Assembly (NCBI RefSeq): GCF_022664395.1
Contig: NZ_JAKRET010000002.1
Span: forward strand, 409,411-473,410
Source: Sphingomonas lacusdianchii
Lineage (GTDB): Bacteria; Pseudomonadota; Alphaproteobacteria; Sphingomonadales; Sphingomonadaceae
Length of the DNA stretch: 64,000 nt
Direction: 5' to 3'
Shown: piece after piece, positions 27,201 to 37,500 of the stretch
How the letters are laid out: each line of letters begins with the position of its first letter
Numbering within the stretch: the stretch's first letter is position 1
The notes under the pieces: generated by a model
Databases searched by the model: none
What the model saw: the letters and a program-made list of their open reading frames with translations, nothing else
Told to the model about the DNA's origin: nothing
Translations under genes and position numbers: made by a program

Positions 27201-28139
27201 TCATCTCGCCAAGGTCATTCTGGCCGTCACGATCCTATGGCTCGGGTAAGTGTCCCCCGCCACTTCCCAGGGTTCGAGCCGATACAGAGCGATGCCCCCT
27301 TGGCCACTTCCCGGACGGTCGTCTTCGCGGCTGAGAACGTTCAGGGAGAGTTTGCCGTTTGCGTCCGCGTGGAAGCTGAGGCCCTCGATCTCCTGGTCGC
27401 CGGCGTTCCTGAGGGAAGCCAATGTCTCTACCGTACCCGTGATCAAGTTGGCGCGCTGGACCGTCTTGTCGTCGCCATCGGTGGCAAGATAGATCCACCC
27501 GTCGCGCACCTTACCGCCCTGCGCCTCATCGATCGGTCGGGACAGCGGTAGGTAGCGGCGGAAGGCAAAGTCCGGCAGGCTGTAGACGGCCAGTTCGCTC
27601 GCTTGATGATAGGTCATCCCATAAGCCGTCGCGTTCACCGGATCGACCGCGATCCAGCTGGCGATGTCGTCGGTCCCGTGCGGCGGGCGGAGCGGATAGG
27701 CGCGTCCGGTATAGCGGAACGTGCGCGCGTCGTAGAGCGCCACCACCGGATGGGCATAGGCCTTGCCGACGACGGCATCGGCATGGCTCGAATCGAGCGG
27801 CACATAGAGCAAGCCATTGGCGTAATCGATGTCGCCGATATGGTTGAGTCCGATCGGCGACAGCCGCGAAGGTCGCCACAGCCGCGCGGGGATGGCGCTA
27901 CGGTCGATGCGAAGCGTGCGAAAGTCGCCGTCGACCCTCTCGAGCGACCGGGTGCCCGAGAATATCCAATGGACGCCATCGGTGGTGACGCCCTGGCCGC
28001 GTGCGTCGCTGACGGCCGGACCGGGAAAGAAACGCCGTTCCACGATCCGCCACGGATCCGGCGGGGCAGTAGCCGCCGTTGCAGTCAGGATCGCGGTAGC
28101 GATCAGGCAACGTCGGACGAGCGGAGCCGAGAGGTGCAT
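27201..28139 (-). CDS. Secreted propeller-like protein of unknown function
   Basis: A 312-residue protein with a signal peptide (first about 24 residues). The mature sequence has repeated YxxDGxxW and Asp-rich strand motifs (VTTDGVHWIFSG, GDIDYANGLLYVPLD, WIYLATDGDDKTVQ) suggesting a beta-propeller, with no recognisable catalytic signature. An AAAGGAAATCAC Shine-Dalgarno supports the start. It lies 81 bp downstream of the purple-acid-type phosphatase and is likely in the same transcript. Confidence 0.7.
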   Translation of the reverse strand: MHLSAPLVRRCLIATAILTATAATAPPDPWRIVERRFFPGPAVSDARGQGVTTDGVHWIFSGTRSLERVDGDFRTLRIDRSAIPARLWRPSRLSPIGLNHIGDIDYANGLLYVPLDSSHADAVVGKAYAHPVVALYDARTFRYTGRAYPLRPPHGTDDIASWIAVDPVNATAYGMTYHQASELAVYSLPDFAFRRYLPLSRPIDEAQGGKVRDGWIYLATDGDDKTVQRANLITGTVETLASLRNAGDQEIEGLSFHADANGKLSLNVLSREDDRPGSGQGGIALYRLEPWEVAGDTYPSHRIVTARMTLAR

Positions 28140-28220
28140 CGATGTGATTTCCTTTCCAAAGCGTGCCGTACCATTGCCGATCGATGAGGGGCGGGGCGAA
28201 TGCGGTCGCCCCGCCTGCGA

Positions 28221-29459
28221 TCATTTGCGCAAAGTGGTTTCGTCGAACAGGCGCCCCGCCGCCGTATAGGCGCGATAGACCAGTTCCCGTTCGGAGACGT
28301 CGATCACCTGAAACGTCTGGGTGTTGGTCGCGCTCTTTTCCGCCCAGTTGCGGACGCCGCCATCGTACATCTTGGGTCCTGCGACCGCGACGACATAGGT
28401 CGCACCCTTGCCCGGCTTGCCGGGGCCATCGGGGCCGATCGTCCCGCGCCCATAACCATGGTCGTGGCCTTGCAGAACGAGGTCGACCTTATATTTGTCG
28501 ATCAACGGCTTCAGCGCATCGCGCACCCGCTCGTTGTCGCGCTGCGGCTCCAGCGAAAAGAGCGGGAAGTGCAGCACCAGCACCGTCCAGCGATTTGGAT
28601 TGTGCGCCAGCAGCGGTTCCAGCCACTCCACGATCGCCGCGCGCGATTCCGGCACGCCGTGCAGTTGCGGTGCGTCGATCGAGATCAGGCGCATCCCCTG
28701 ATAATCGGTGCTCCAGCAGGTGTCGCGCAGCCGGTCGAGCCCGGCGGGGCCATTGGCGGGCAGGGTGAATTGGCGCTGCCATTGCGGGTTCAGCACCGGG
28801 CCACGGCCATATTCGTGATTGCCCGGCGTCGGCATTTGCGGCGTCTGGCCATAGGCATAGCCGCCCGCGGCGAACCATTCGCCCCATTCGGCATCGCTGT
28901 CGTGGCGGTTGATGAGGTCGCCGCCCTGCACGACGAACGCGGCGTCGCCTGCCATCCGCAGCCCCATGCGCAGCGTCCGCGACGCCTCCGACAAAATCTG
29001 GTTCTGCATGTCGCCGATATAGAGGAAGCGGAAAGGGCGCGCGGTCGCGGCGGCGGTGCGGAACTGCAGCCATTCGGACCAGTGCGTGCCGTCGCCGACG
29101 CGATAGGCATAGACGGTGTCGGGTTTCAGCCCGGTCATGGTCAGGCTGTGATAGGCGGCATGGAGCGTGGGTGTCTCGCGCACCGCGATCGTCGCGTCGT
29201 CGGTCTGCGCGGGCAGGCGCGTCGCGGTCTCGACGAAGTCCGGGCCGTCGCCCGCCTCCGCCAGTTCGACCAGCCCGGGCAGCCCCGCCGCCGAGCGCCA
29301 TGTCACCGCCATGGCATGGGCCGGATCGGCAGCGAGGTTGAGGACGATGCGTTCGGGCGCGACGGTCGGCTGGGCGAGCGGCGGCTCGGGCGCCTCCTGC
29401 GCGGCGAGCGGCGCGGCAAACAGCAGGGCGCCCAGCAGGAGCATGGAACGAAGGGTCAT
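28221..29459 (-). CDS. Secreted purple acid phosphatase-like metallophosphoesterase
   Basis: A 412-residue protein with a signal peptide (MTLRSMLLLGALLFAAPLAAQ). An N-terminal fibronectin-III-like domain (about 45-145) precedes a calcineurin-like catalytic domain with complete metal ligands: GDMQNQ, GGDLINRHDS, GNHEYG, HFPLFS and GHDHGYGR. This arrangement is typical of purple acid phosphatases, which release phosphate from organic esters in the periplasm or outside. It starts 11 bp after the TonB-dependent receptor stop, so it is co-expressed with it. Confidence 0.9.
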   Translation of the reverse strand: MTLRSMLLLGALLFAAPLAAQEAPEPPLAQPTVAPERIVLNLAADPAHAMAVTWRSAAGLPGLVELAEAGDGPDFVETATRLPAQTDDATIAVRETPTLHAAYHSLTMTGLKPDTVYAYRVGDGTHWSEWLQFRTAAATARPFRFLYIGDMQNQILSEASRTLRMGLRMAGDAAFVVQGGDLINRHDSDAEWGEWFAAGGYAYGQTPQMPTPGNHEYGRGPVLNPQWQRQFTLPANGPAGLDRLRDTCWSTDYQGMRLISIDAPQLHGVPESRAAIVEWLEPLLAHNPNRWTVLVLHFPLFSLEPQRDNERVRDALKPLIDKYKVDLVLQGHDHGYGRGTIGPDGPGKPGKGATYVVAVAGPKMYDGGVRNWAEKSATNTQTFQVIDVSERELVYRAYTAAGRLFDETTLRK

Positions 29460-29470
29460 GGTGCTGGTCC

Positions 29471-32400
29471 TCAGAAGACGGCGTTGATGCCGAACGAGAC
29501 GCTGCGGCCGTTCTTGGTATAGGCGCGGCTCGACCCGATGCCGGGTCCGAAGGTCTCCCAATAGGTGTAGTTGTCGAGCAGGTTCTGCACCTGCACCGAC
29601 AGCGCCACGTCGCTCACCACCTTGTAGCGCGCCGTCAGGTCGACGAACGAATAGCCGTGGTCGTACGGATCGTTGCCGAAATCCTGGATGCCGCCCAGGA
29701 ATTTCGACTGGTGCGTCCACGACGCATAGACCTCCGCTTTCTTGTGGTTCCAGAAGAACTGGATGTTGGCGATCCGCTCCGGCGTTTCGACCAGCGGCAG
29801 CGTGTAGCCGTCGGGGTGCCAGCTGATCCCGGTGATCGCGCGCGACTTTTGCAGGGTCAGGTTGACGTTGAAGCCGAGGTCGGCGAACGCCCCGGGCAGC
29901 CAGTGCAGGATTTGCTGCGCGCTGAACTCCGCGCCATAGACCTGCGCCTCGCGTCCGTTATTGGGCATGGCGATCGTCACGCCCTCCGGCGACACCAGTT
30001 CGCCCAGCGTCCCGTTGCGCACGTTGCTGGAGGACGAGCGGAACAGGAAGTTGCGGATGTCCTTGTAGAACAGCGCCGCGCTATAGGCGCCGAACTTGCC
30101 CGCATAATGTTCCAGCGACAGGTCGATATTGACCGCGCGCATCGGCTTCAACCGGGGATTGCCCTGACGGATCGCCATCAGCACCCATTGCGCGGTCGGG
30201 TTCTCGACGCCGTCGCCATCGGGATCGGAGTCGTAGCTATATTCGCGTGACGAGCTCATCCGCGCTATGTCGGGACGCGAAAAGCTGGTCCAGATCGCGG
30301 CGCGCGCCAGCGTCCGCGACGACACGTCGTAATTGAGGTGGAGCGACGGCAGCACGTTGACGAAGCTGCTGTAGTCGGTCGTATAGCGTTCGCCGCGGAC
30401 CGGATCGAGCGCATAGGCATCGATATCGTTGGCGGTATGTTCGACGCGGACCCCGCCGATCAGCTGTGCCGGACCCCAATGCGCCGTCGCCATCGCATAG
30501 CCTGCCAGCACGCGCTCGTCGAAACGGAAGCTGTCCTCGCCGGTCAGTTGCGCCGCGTCGGGCGAAACGGCCAGACCGCTGAAGATCGTGCTTTTCCCCT
30601 GTTCGGCGCGTTGCAGTTCGGCCAGCATCTTGCGGTTGTCGATCACCGCGCCAAGACGATAGTCGCCCGTATAGGCACCGCCGAACATCGACGTCACCGG
30701 CTTGCCGCAGAAGGCGGCGAAGTCGGCCATCGTGCCCTCGGCACTCAGATCGAGGAAGGTGCCGTTGTAGACGCTGCGGCGCGAGCGGAAGGCCTTTGCC
30801 CCCAGCTTGATCGAATCGAGCCATGGCGAACCCGGCGTCCACGACAGATTCATCTGCGACTGCCACAGGCTCTCACCGCTGCCGCCGACCTCGCCCGACA
30901 GGCCGTTGAAGGGATATTGCGACGGGTCCTGCACCGCCGCCATCCCGGCCGGGTTCAGGATCCATTTCGGGAAGCGGGGATCCTGCATGCTGCTGATCGC
31001 GACGCCGGTGTTGCCGAGCCAGCCATATTTGTCGCCGCGGAACTGAAGGTCGTAGCTGTCGTCCAGATTGTCTTCCGAACGCGAAAAGGACAGGTCATAG
31101 TCGAGCTTGACCGCAGCGAAGTCGCTGACGCCGCCGATATTGACCGACGCCAGCGTACCGGTGTTGCGCGCGCCGCTCCAGAAGCGACGCAGGCGGAAAC
31201 CCTGCGGATCCCATTGGCCCGAGCCGCCGTACAGCGAATAGAGCGATTTGGTCTTGCGATCCGCATCGGTAATGCGACCGTCCTTGTCCTGATCGATGAT
31301 CTGCGCGGTCGTGTAGCCGTAGATGCGCCCCTTCTTCGCATCATAGCCGATGACCGCGTTGCCCGGTTGCTGGAGGTCCATCGCGCCGGCGTCGCGCTGC
31401 ACCAGTCGCGTCGAGTTCCGCCCCGTGTCGCTGCGGAAGTTCAGTTCGTTGTCGAATTGGGTGTTGCTGTAGCGGTTGTACTGACCGCGCAGATGGAACT
31501 GGTGGTCTTCGGGGCGCCAGTCGATGCTGCCGTTCACGCCCCAGCGTTTCACGTCCGTCTCGCCCATCGTCAGGCTCATGCCGCGCATCACGAAGTCGGC
31601 CGGGTCCCAGCCAAGCGTCTCGCTGTCCGCATACCAGCGGCGTGGCTGGTTATCGCCGTCGCCGCCGTTCGATTCATATTGCGACCGGCGGCGGCTCCAG
31701 CTTCCGGTCAGGAAGACGCCGAGGTCGTCGGTGATGCGGCGACCGACCGATGCCGATATCTGCCCCGAGCCGCGACGATCGAACTTGTCGAGCCAGCCGG
31801 CCTGCGCGTTGACCAGATAATATTCCGGCTTGCGGTCGAAGGCGGTCGGCGTACGGATGTCGATCCCGCCGCCCAGCGCATCGCCGTCGCGATCGGGCGT
31901 CAACGACTTGTAGACGGTGATCGTGTCGATCCCGTCGGGCGGCAGCACGCTGAGGCGGACGCCGCGAAAGAAATTGTCGTCGCGCGAGCCTGCGCCGCCC
32001 ATCCGCACGCCGTTGATCGCATAGCTGTTCAGTTCGGTCGACAGACCGCGGATCGTGATGCGGTCGCCTTCGCCGGTGGTCGGGTTGCGGACCGCATTGA
32101 CGCCGGGCATCCGCGCCATGGATTCGGCGACATTGTTGACGGGCAGTTCGCCCATATCGTCCGCGCTGATCGAGTCCGATATGACGCGGGTGCGGCGCTT
32201 GCGGTCGGTCGACTGCTTGAACGCGGCGGCATAGCCGGTGACGACGATCTCGTCGCTGGCCGCGGCCACCGCCGGAGCGGATCGGTCCCGGGCGGGGAGG
32301 GCGGCGCTTCTGACGGCACGGGCGGGAGCGTTCGGGCGCGAGACCGGCTTTGCCGCGCGCAGGCGCAGGACAATGGTGCCCCCGACGATGCTCGCCTCGA

Positions 32401-32674
32401 CATCGGTGCCCTTGGTCATCTGTGCCAGCGCGCGGCTGGCATTGGTCCGGCCATTGACGGCGCGACTGCGGCGGTCCTGCAACAGATCGGGCCGTGCCGC
32501 GAGTTGCAGCCCGGTCGCCCTGGCGAATTCTTTTAGGGCGTTGCCAAGATCCTGTGCCGCGATATGGAAATCCCGCGTCGCGCTCGTGGCATTGCCTTGC
32601 CGTGCTTCGGCGGCCGTAGCGTAGACAAGCGCAATCATCGCCGGCCCCATGGCCAGCGCCTTCTTCATCGTCAT
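29471..32674 (-). CDS. TonB-dependent receptor with N-terminal signalling (STN) domain
   Basis: A 1067-residue outer-membrane transducer. After the signal peptide (about 1-24) comes an STN domain (about 35-108: FHIAAQDLGNALKEFARATGLQLAAR...), which binds the FecR protein in the periplasm. The plug follows (EIVVTGYAAAFKQSTDRKR...RITIRGLSTELNSYAINGVRM), then the 22-strand barrel ending in GINAVF with a C-terminal Phe. Energy comes from TonB. The ligand is unknown; the downstream phosphatase hints at a phosphorylated compound rather than only iron. A GGGGGAG Shine-Dalgarno supports the start. Confidence 0.93.
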   Translation of the reverse strand: MTMKKALAMGPAMIALVYATAAEARQGNATSATRDFHIAAQDLGNALKEFARATGLQLAARPDLLQDRRSRAVNGRTNASRALAQMTKGTDVEASIVGGTIVLRLRAAKPVSRPNAPARAVRSAALPARDRSAPAVAAASDEIVVTGYAAAFKQSTDRKRRTRVISDSISADDMGELPVNNVAESMARMPGVNAVRNPTTGEGDRITIRGLSTELNSYAINGVRMGGAGSRDDNFFRGVRLSVLPPDGIDTITVYKSLTPDRDGDALGGGIDIRTPTAFDRKPEYYLVNAQAGWLDKFDRRGSGQISASVGRRITDDLGVFLTGSWSRRRSQYESNGGDGDNQPRRWYADSETLGWDPADFVMRGMSLTMGETDVKRWGVNGSIDWRPEDHQFHLRGQYNRYSNTQFDNELNFRSDTGRNSTRLVQRDAGAMDLQQPGNAVIGYDAKKGRIYGYTTAQIIDQDKDGRITDADRKTKSLYSLYGGSGQWDPQGFRLRRFWSGARNTGTLASVNIGGVSDFAAVKLDYDLSFSRSEDNLDDSYDLQFRGDKYGWLGNTGVAISSMQDPRFPKWILNPAGMAAVQDPSQYPFNGLSGEVGGSGESLWQSQMNLSWTPGSPWLDSIKLGAKAFRSRRSVYNGTFLDLSAEGTMADFAAFCGKPVTSMFGGAYTGDYRLGAVIDNRKMLAELQRAEQGKSTIFSGLAVSPDAAQLTGEDSFRFDERVLAGYAMATAHWGPAQLIGGVRVEHTANDIDAYALDPVRGERYTTDYSSFVNVLPSLHLNYDVSSRTLARAAIWTSFSRPDIARMSSSREYSYDSDPDGDGVENPTAQWVLMAIRQGNPRLKPMRAVNIDLSLEHYAGKFGAYSAALFYKDIRNFLFRSSSSNVRNGTLGELVSPEGVTIAMPNNGREAQVYGAEFSAQQILHWLPGAFADLGFNVNLTLQKSRAITGISWHPDGYTLPLVETPERIANIQFFWNHKKAEVYASWTHQSKFLGGIQDFGNDPYDHGYSFVDLTARYKVVSDVALSVQVQNLLDNYTYWETFGPGIGSSRAYTKNGRSVSFGINAVF

Positions 32675-32770
32675 CGAAACTCCCCCGCAGGTCGATCATC
32701 GGCCTTCGCGGGTAAGACGGTCGAGGATCGATCAACCCGACAAAAAAATGTTATGGCAATTTGGTGACAA

Positions 32771-33700
32771 TCACCGCTGTTCTTCGGCGACGGTGACGAC
32801 GTAGCGTTTGCCGGTGTCGCGCCATGCCAGCCCCATGCCCAGCGCCAGCCCGTCGAGCGCGCGTGCCGGGTGACGCAGATCGAACCGGCCGCTGGTGCGC
32901 ATCGCGCCGATGCCGGGCGTGGCAAGCAGAATCGGCTTGGCCGAGAAACGGTTGAGCCGCGTCACGACCTCCGCCAGCGACCAATCGTCGACCTCCAGCC
33001 AACCACCGATCCATTCCGGCGCGCTGCCGCCCGAAGGCGCTAGTCGCTTCATCCCGCCGGGCGCCCAGCGCGCGCCCTGGCCGGCGCGGACGACCCAGTT
33101 CGCGCGGTCCGCCCCGCCGAACGACACGGCACCGCGATATACGCGCAGTGCGGCGGCGCCACCGCCCTGCCGTTCCACGTCGAAAGCGGTGCCCAACACG
33201 CGCGCCTCCGCGCCGCCGGCCGCGACCGAGAACGGCCGGAAGCGGCGATGCGCGACATCGAAGAAGGCCTCGCCGCGGATCAGCTCGGCGCTGCGGCTCC
33301 ACGGCGTCATCCGCACATCGAGTTCGCTGTCGCCGGCCAGCACCACTCGCGAGCCGTCTTCCAGCACCGTCGTTCGCGTCGTTCCCGTCGGCACGACGAC
33401 ATGCCGATGCGCGAAACCGGGCATGAACCACAGTCCGGCCGCCAGACAGGCGGCGAGGGCACCGGCGAGCATCATGCGCGGTTGCCGACGATGATCGGCG
33501 GTGTCGGTCGCGCCCAGCGCTTCCGCCAGCGCGGGACCGGACCATAGCGCCTGCACCGCACCATAGCGTTCGGCATGGCGCGGATCGGCCATGATCCAGG
33601 CATCGAACCGGGCCAGCAGTTCGGCATCCTGTACCGGTCGCGCCAGCCGCTCGACCCACGCCGCCGCCGCGAGATCCACTGCGTCCGTCGACAGGCTCAT
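32771..33700 (-). CDS. FecR-family anti-sigma regulator
   Basis: A 309-residue inner-membrane protein: an N-terminal cytoplasmic DUF4880-like segment (AAAWVERLARPVQDAELLARFDAWI..., about 8-60), one transmembrane helix (about 93-110) and a periplasmic FecR domain (VVPTGTTRTTVLEDGSRVVLAGDSELDV) with a C-terminal STN-interacting part. It relays the receptor signal to the sigma factor. ATG overlaps the sigma stop (ATGA), so both are made together. It lies 96 bp from the receptor gene. Confidence 0.92.
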   Translation of the reverse strand: MSLSTDAVDLAAAAWVERLARPVQDAELLARFDAWIMADPRHAERYGAVQALWSGPALAEALGATDTADHRRQPRMMLAGALAACLAAGLWFMPGFAHRHVVVPTGTTRTTVLEDGSRVVLAGDSELDVRMTPWSRSAELIRGEAFFDVAHRRFRPFSVAAGGAEARVLGTAFDVERQGGGAAALRVYRGAVSFGGADRANWVVRAGQGARWAPGGMKRLAPSGGSAPEWIGGWLEVDDWSLAEVVTRLNRFSAKPILLATPGIGAMRTSGRFDLRHPARALDGLALGMGLAWRDTGKRYVVTVAEEQR

Positions 33701-34227
33701 GCGCTCAAATCCTCCAGGCCCAGCCCGTTGCGCTCCAGCGCCCCGCGCAGATCGGTCAGCCCGCGCGCAATATGCTTCTCCACCGCGGCCGAGGAAAGCG
33801 ACAGATCGGCGGCAATCGCAGCACAACTCTGTCCATTGAGGCGGCGACGGACAATCACCTCTCGGCGCAGCGGCGGCATGCGTCGCAACGCCCGCGACAG
33901 AATGTCCACCATCTGCCGGGATCCTACGATACGCTCCGCACTGGGCGCGGCGCACGCAATCTCCTCGTCCGGCAAATCCGTCATGCGCGATTGCTGGCGC
34001 GCCCGGTCGATCAGCAGATTGTCCGCGATCCGGAAGGCGAGCGCATGGACGCTGCCGATCTGCTGGCGGCGGCGAAGGTCGATCAGGCGCAGCACCACTT
34101 CCTGCGCGACATCGTTCGCATTCTGGCGATCGGTCGTGCGGTGACGCAAATAGCGCAACACCGCGTCCTGCACGCCGTGCCAGTCCGTCACGTCGTCCGG
34201 TGCATCGATCGAGCAGTGCGTCGCCAT
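33697..34227 (-). CDS. ECF sigma factor, FecI type
   Basis: A 176-residue RNA polymerase sigma factor with region 2 (about 18-85: NDVAQEVVLRLIDL...ALAFRIADNLLIDRARQQ) and region 4 (about 110-165: LRRMPPLRREVIVRRRLNGQSCAAIAADLSLSSAAVEKHIARGL). It belongs to the FecI group controlled by FecR and a TonB-dependent transducer, which are the next two genes. Signal recognition at the outer membrane should release it to transcribe the receptor operon. The stop overlaps FecR by 4 bp. Confidence 0.93.
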   Translation of the reverse strand: MATHCSIDAPDDVTDWHGVQDAVLRYLRHRTTDRQNANDVAQEVVLRLIDLRRRQQIGSVHALAFRIADNLLIDRARQQSRMTDLPDEEIACAAPSAERIVGSRQMVDILSRALRRMPPLRREVIVRRRLNGQSCAAIAADLSLSSAAVEKHIARGLTDLRGALERNGLGLEDLSA

Positions 34228-34537
34228 GGCGGCCGGTCTGATCTCCGTTGTCGTTCCGGAGGCGATCTAATCTGCGGAATTGACAGGTTCGCGACAGGCC
34301 GCGCGTGAATTGTGCACTGCACGCCTGCGCGTTCGTGTAGTCTGCGGGCAGCCGCCTATGGCGTCACGATCATACGCCGCTGATCGCAAACGGCGGAACG
34401 CTGCTGCCGCGGAAACGCATGACGACCCGATCGACGTCATGCGCTTCCGGCTCGGTCCGGGCGGGCGACCGACGGCATCACCGAGCACTGTTGCGGCGGA
34501 AGCGGCAGATACGATGCCGAAAATCCGCCGGGACCGG
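34228..34537 (-). promoter_or_regulatory. Intergenic region upstream of the FecI-type sigma gene
   Basis: A 310-bp region between the RTX protein stop and the sigma factor start, both on the minus strand. It should carry the sigma/FecR promoter. Its right end is the terminator of the RTX gene. GTGCACTGCAC (34312-34322) is a short inverted repeat of doubtful meaning. A small plus-strand frame here (34280-34549) is not convincing as a gene. Confidence 0.45.
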
Positions 34538-34547
34538 TCAGGCGGAT
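34519..34547 (-). terminator. Rho-independent terminator of the RTX gene
   Basis: On the minus strand ATCCGCC (34547-34541) and GGCGGAT (34529-34523) form a 7-bp perfect stem around an 11-base loop, followed by TTTT. The stop codon (34540-34538) lies in the loop, so the terminator is nested into the end of the coding sequence. Confidence 0.65.
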
Positions 34548-37500
34548 AGATCGAGTGTAGCGACGCCCGCGGCCGATCCGACCAGGCTATAGACATAATG
34601 GTCGATGCCGGTCGCCTCGTCGCGCCAGATGCCGTCATATTCGAGCGCGATGACGCGCTTGCCGTTGGCGCCGATGATGCTGACCTGCCCGCCGCCGGTC
34701 AGGTCGAGCAGCTTGTTGCGACCGAAGGTGACGACGCCGTTGCCGTCGCTGTCGAACAGCGCGACGTCGGTGACCAGCACATCCTCGGAAGAGAAATCGA
34801 GGATGCGATCGAGCGTCTGCGCCCGGGTGCGCGACAGGCCGTTGTCGTCGATCGAGAAGAAGAACGCGTCGGCGCCGGTACCACCGCGCAAGGTGTCCGA
34901 TCCGGCCCCGCCGATCAGCCGATCGTTGCCGGCCATGCCGGACAGCGTATCGTTGCCCGCGCCACCGACGATCAGGTCGGCGAGGACGGTACCGTCGAGC
35001 ACGTCGTCACCGGCCCCGCCGGCAATCCGCGACGGCGCGATATAGCCCGGCGATCCGGTCTCGCTGTTGCCCGTGCTGCCCGGGACGGTGAAGGCACCGT
35101 CGACGCCGGCGGTGGCGATCGTGGTCAGACGGGCATTGTTCAGCCCGGCGGCATTGTCGAAGGTCGCCAGCGCCGGGACACTGGTCGACGCGCCGAAGGT
35201 GACGTTAGCCGCGACGGCGCCGGCGGCGTCGAACAGGACGACCGCGTCGCCGCTACCGCTCAGCCCGATGCCCGAACCGGTATAGCTGCCGAAGGTCAGC
35301 CCGGCCGGTGCCTGTCCACCGAACCAGGTGTCGACGAAGGCCTTGGCGGTCGTGGCGAGGTCGGTGGTCTGCAGGAAAATCACCGATTGCCCTGCGGCGA
35401 TGCTGGTCACGCCGCCCAGTGCGACCGATGCGGCGAAGCTGTTTGAATCGTCGTCGACGCGCCACCCGGCGATGTCGACCGTTGCATCGGAAAAGTTGGT
35501 CAGTTCGAACCAGTCGGCGCGGACCGGGCTGTCGCCGCTGGCCCATGGCGCAACTTCGGTGATGCGGATCGCCGGGCCGCTACCTTCGTTCGTTATATCG
35601 CGGACGTTCAGCACATAGTCGGTAGCGGCGTCGGGCGTCGCGCCCACGGTCGGGTCGTCGACGGTGACGGTCACGGCATAGCTGGTCTTGCTCTCGTAAT
35701 CGAGATTGGTGCCGGCTTTCAGATACAGGCCGTTCGCATCGACTTCGAAAAAGGCGGCGTCCGAGCCGGTCAGGCCCAGTGCGTTGGTGCCGCGGCCGTC
35801 ATCGACGACGGCAATATCGGCGACCTTGATCCGGTTCAGCGTAGCGCTGTTCTCGTCGATGCTGCCCAGCGCATTGGCGAGGGAGATGGCGCTCGGCGCG
35901 ACATTGCTGTCGTCGACGATCGTGCGGATCGACCCGGGCGATCCCGTCTCGGTGCCGTTCGCGGTCGCCACCTGATAGGCGCCGTTGCTGCCGATGGTGC
36001 TGATCTGCGTGATCGCGCCGGTCAGGCCGGCGGCATTGTCGAACGTCGCCAGCGAGGGCAGCGCGGTCGACTGGCCGAAGCTGACGCTGGCGCGCAGTAT
36101 ATTGGCGGCATCGTAGAGATTGACCTGATCGCCACCGGTGCTGAGGCCGATCCCCGATCCCATATAGGTGCCGATCTGGATTCCGTTGGGCAGCTTGCCG
36201 CCGAACCAGGTGGTGATGAACGCCTGAACCTCGGCCGCACCGCCATTGACGAAGATGACCGATTCCCCGGCCGCGATCTCCTCGACGCCGGACAGGGCGA
36301 CGGCGGCGATCGGCGATTGCGAATTGTCGTCGACCTTCCACCCGGTCAGGTCGATGGCGAGACCGGTCGAGTTGGTGACCTCGAACCAGTCGACACCGAC
36401 CGGGCTGTCGCCGCTGGCCCAGGGGGCGACTTCGGACACGAACAGCTTGCCGACGGTACCGGGCGAACCGATCGCGGCGGTCGCGCCGTCGCCGACCGCG
36501 ACCGCGCCGTTCCGGCTGGCTTCGCTCAATGTGGTGACTTCGCCGTTGTTGATCGCGCCCGCGTTGTTGAAGGTCGCGAAGGGGCTGGCGGCGGGCGACG
36601 CGCCGAAGCTGACGCTGGCGCGAACCGCCCCTGCGGTGTCGTACAGATTGACCTGATCGCCATTGCTGCTGAGGCCGACGCCCGACCCGGTATAGGCCCC
36701 GAATTGGAGCCCCGCCGGTGCCTTCCCCCCGAACCATGCGTCGATGAACGCCGCCTTGGTCGCGGCCAGATCGGCGGTTTCGAAGAAGATCATTGACTCG
36801 CCCGCGCCGATGATGTCGATACCGGTCAATGCCCGCGCGTTGCTGAACTGAGCCGAATTGTCGTCGATCTTCCATCCGGCGATGTCGATCGCGACATCCC
36901 CATTGTTGGTGACTTCGAACCAGTCGGCGGCGACCGGGCTGTTGCTGCTCGACCATGGCGCGATTTCGGAGATGAACAGCGTCGGCTTCGCGACTTCGTT
37001 CGGAATGTCGGTGACGTTCAGCACGTAATCGACACTGGCATCGACGGCGCCGCCGACATTGGGATCGTCGACGGCGACGGTGACGGCGTAGCTGGTCCTG
37101 GTCTCGTAATCGAGCTTGGTGCCGGCCTTCAGATACAGGCCGGTCGAATCGACTTCGAAGAAGGCGGCGTCGGCGCCGGTGACCGTCAACTGGTTCACGC
37201 CGATGCCGTCGTCGGTGACCAGCACGTCGGCGACCTTCACCCGGCGGGCGGTGCCGCTATTCTCCTCGATCTCCGACAGGGCGTTGCCCAGCGTGACCGC
37301 CGTCGGCGCGGCATTGGGGAAGTCGGCAGGGGCATAAACCCAGAGTTGCGGATGGTCGGCGTCGCCGCCGCCATTTTCGTTGACGACGTAGATGAAGCCG
37401 TTGCGGTCGACGGTGATCCCTTCATGCTGCTGGTCGGCGACGCCCAGCGGATTGCCGGCGTCGGTCTTGATGACCAGTTCGCTCAGGATGTTGCCGGCGC

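Noticed and set aside
34280..34549. Small plus-strand open frame upstream of the sigma factor gene
   Set aside because: No Shine-Dalgarno, no conserved pattern, and it crosses the RTX terminator and stop codon region.
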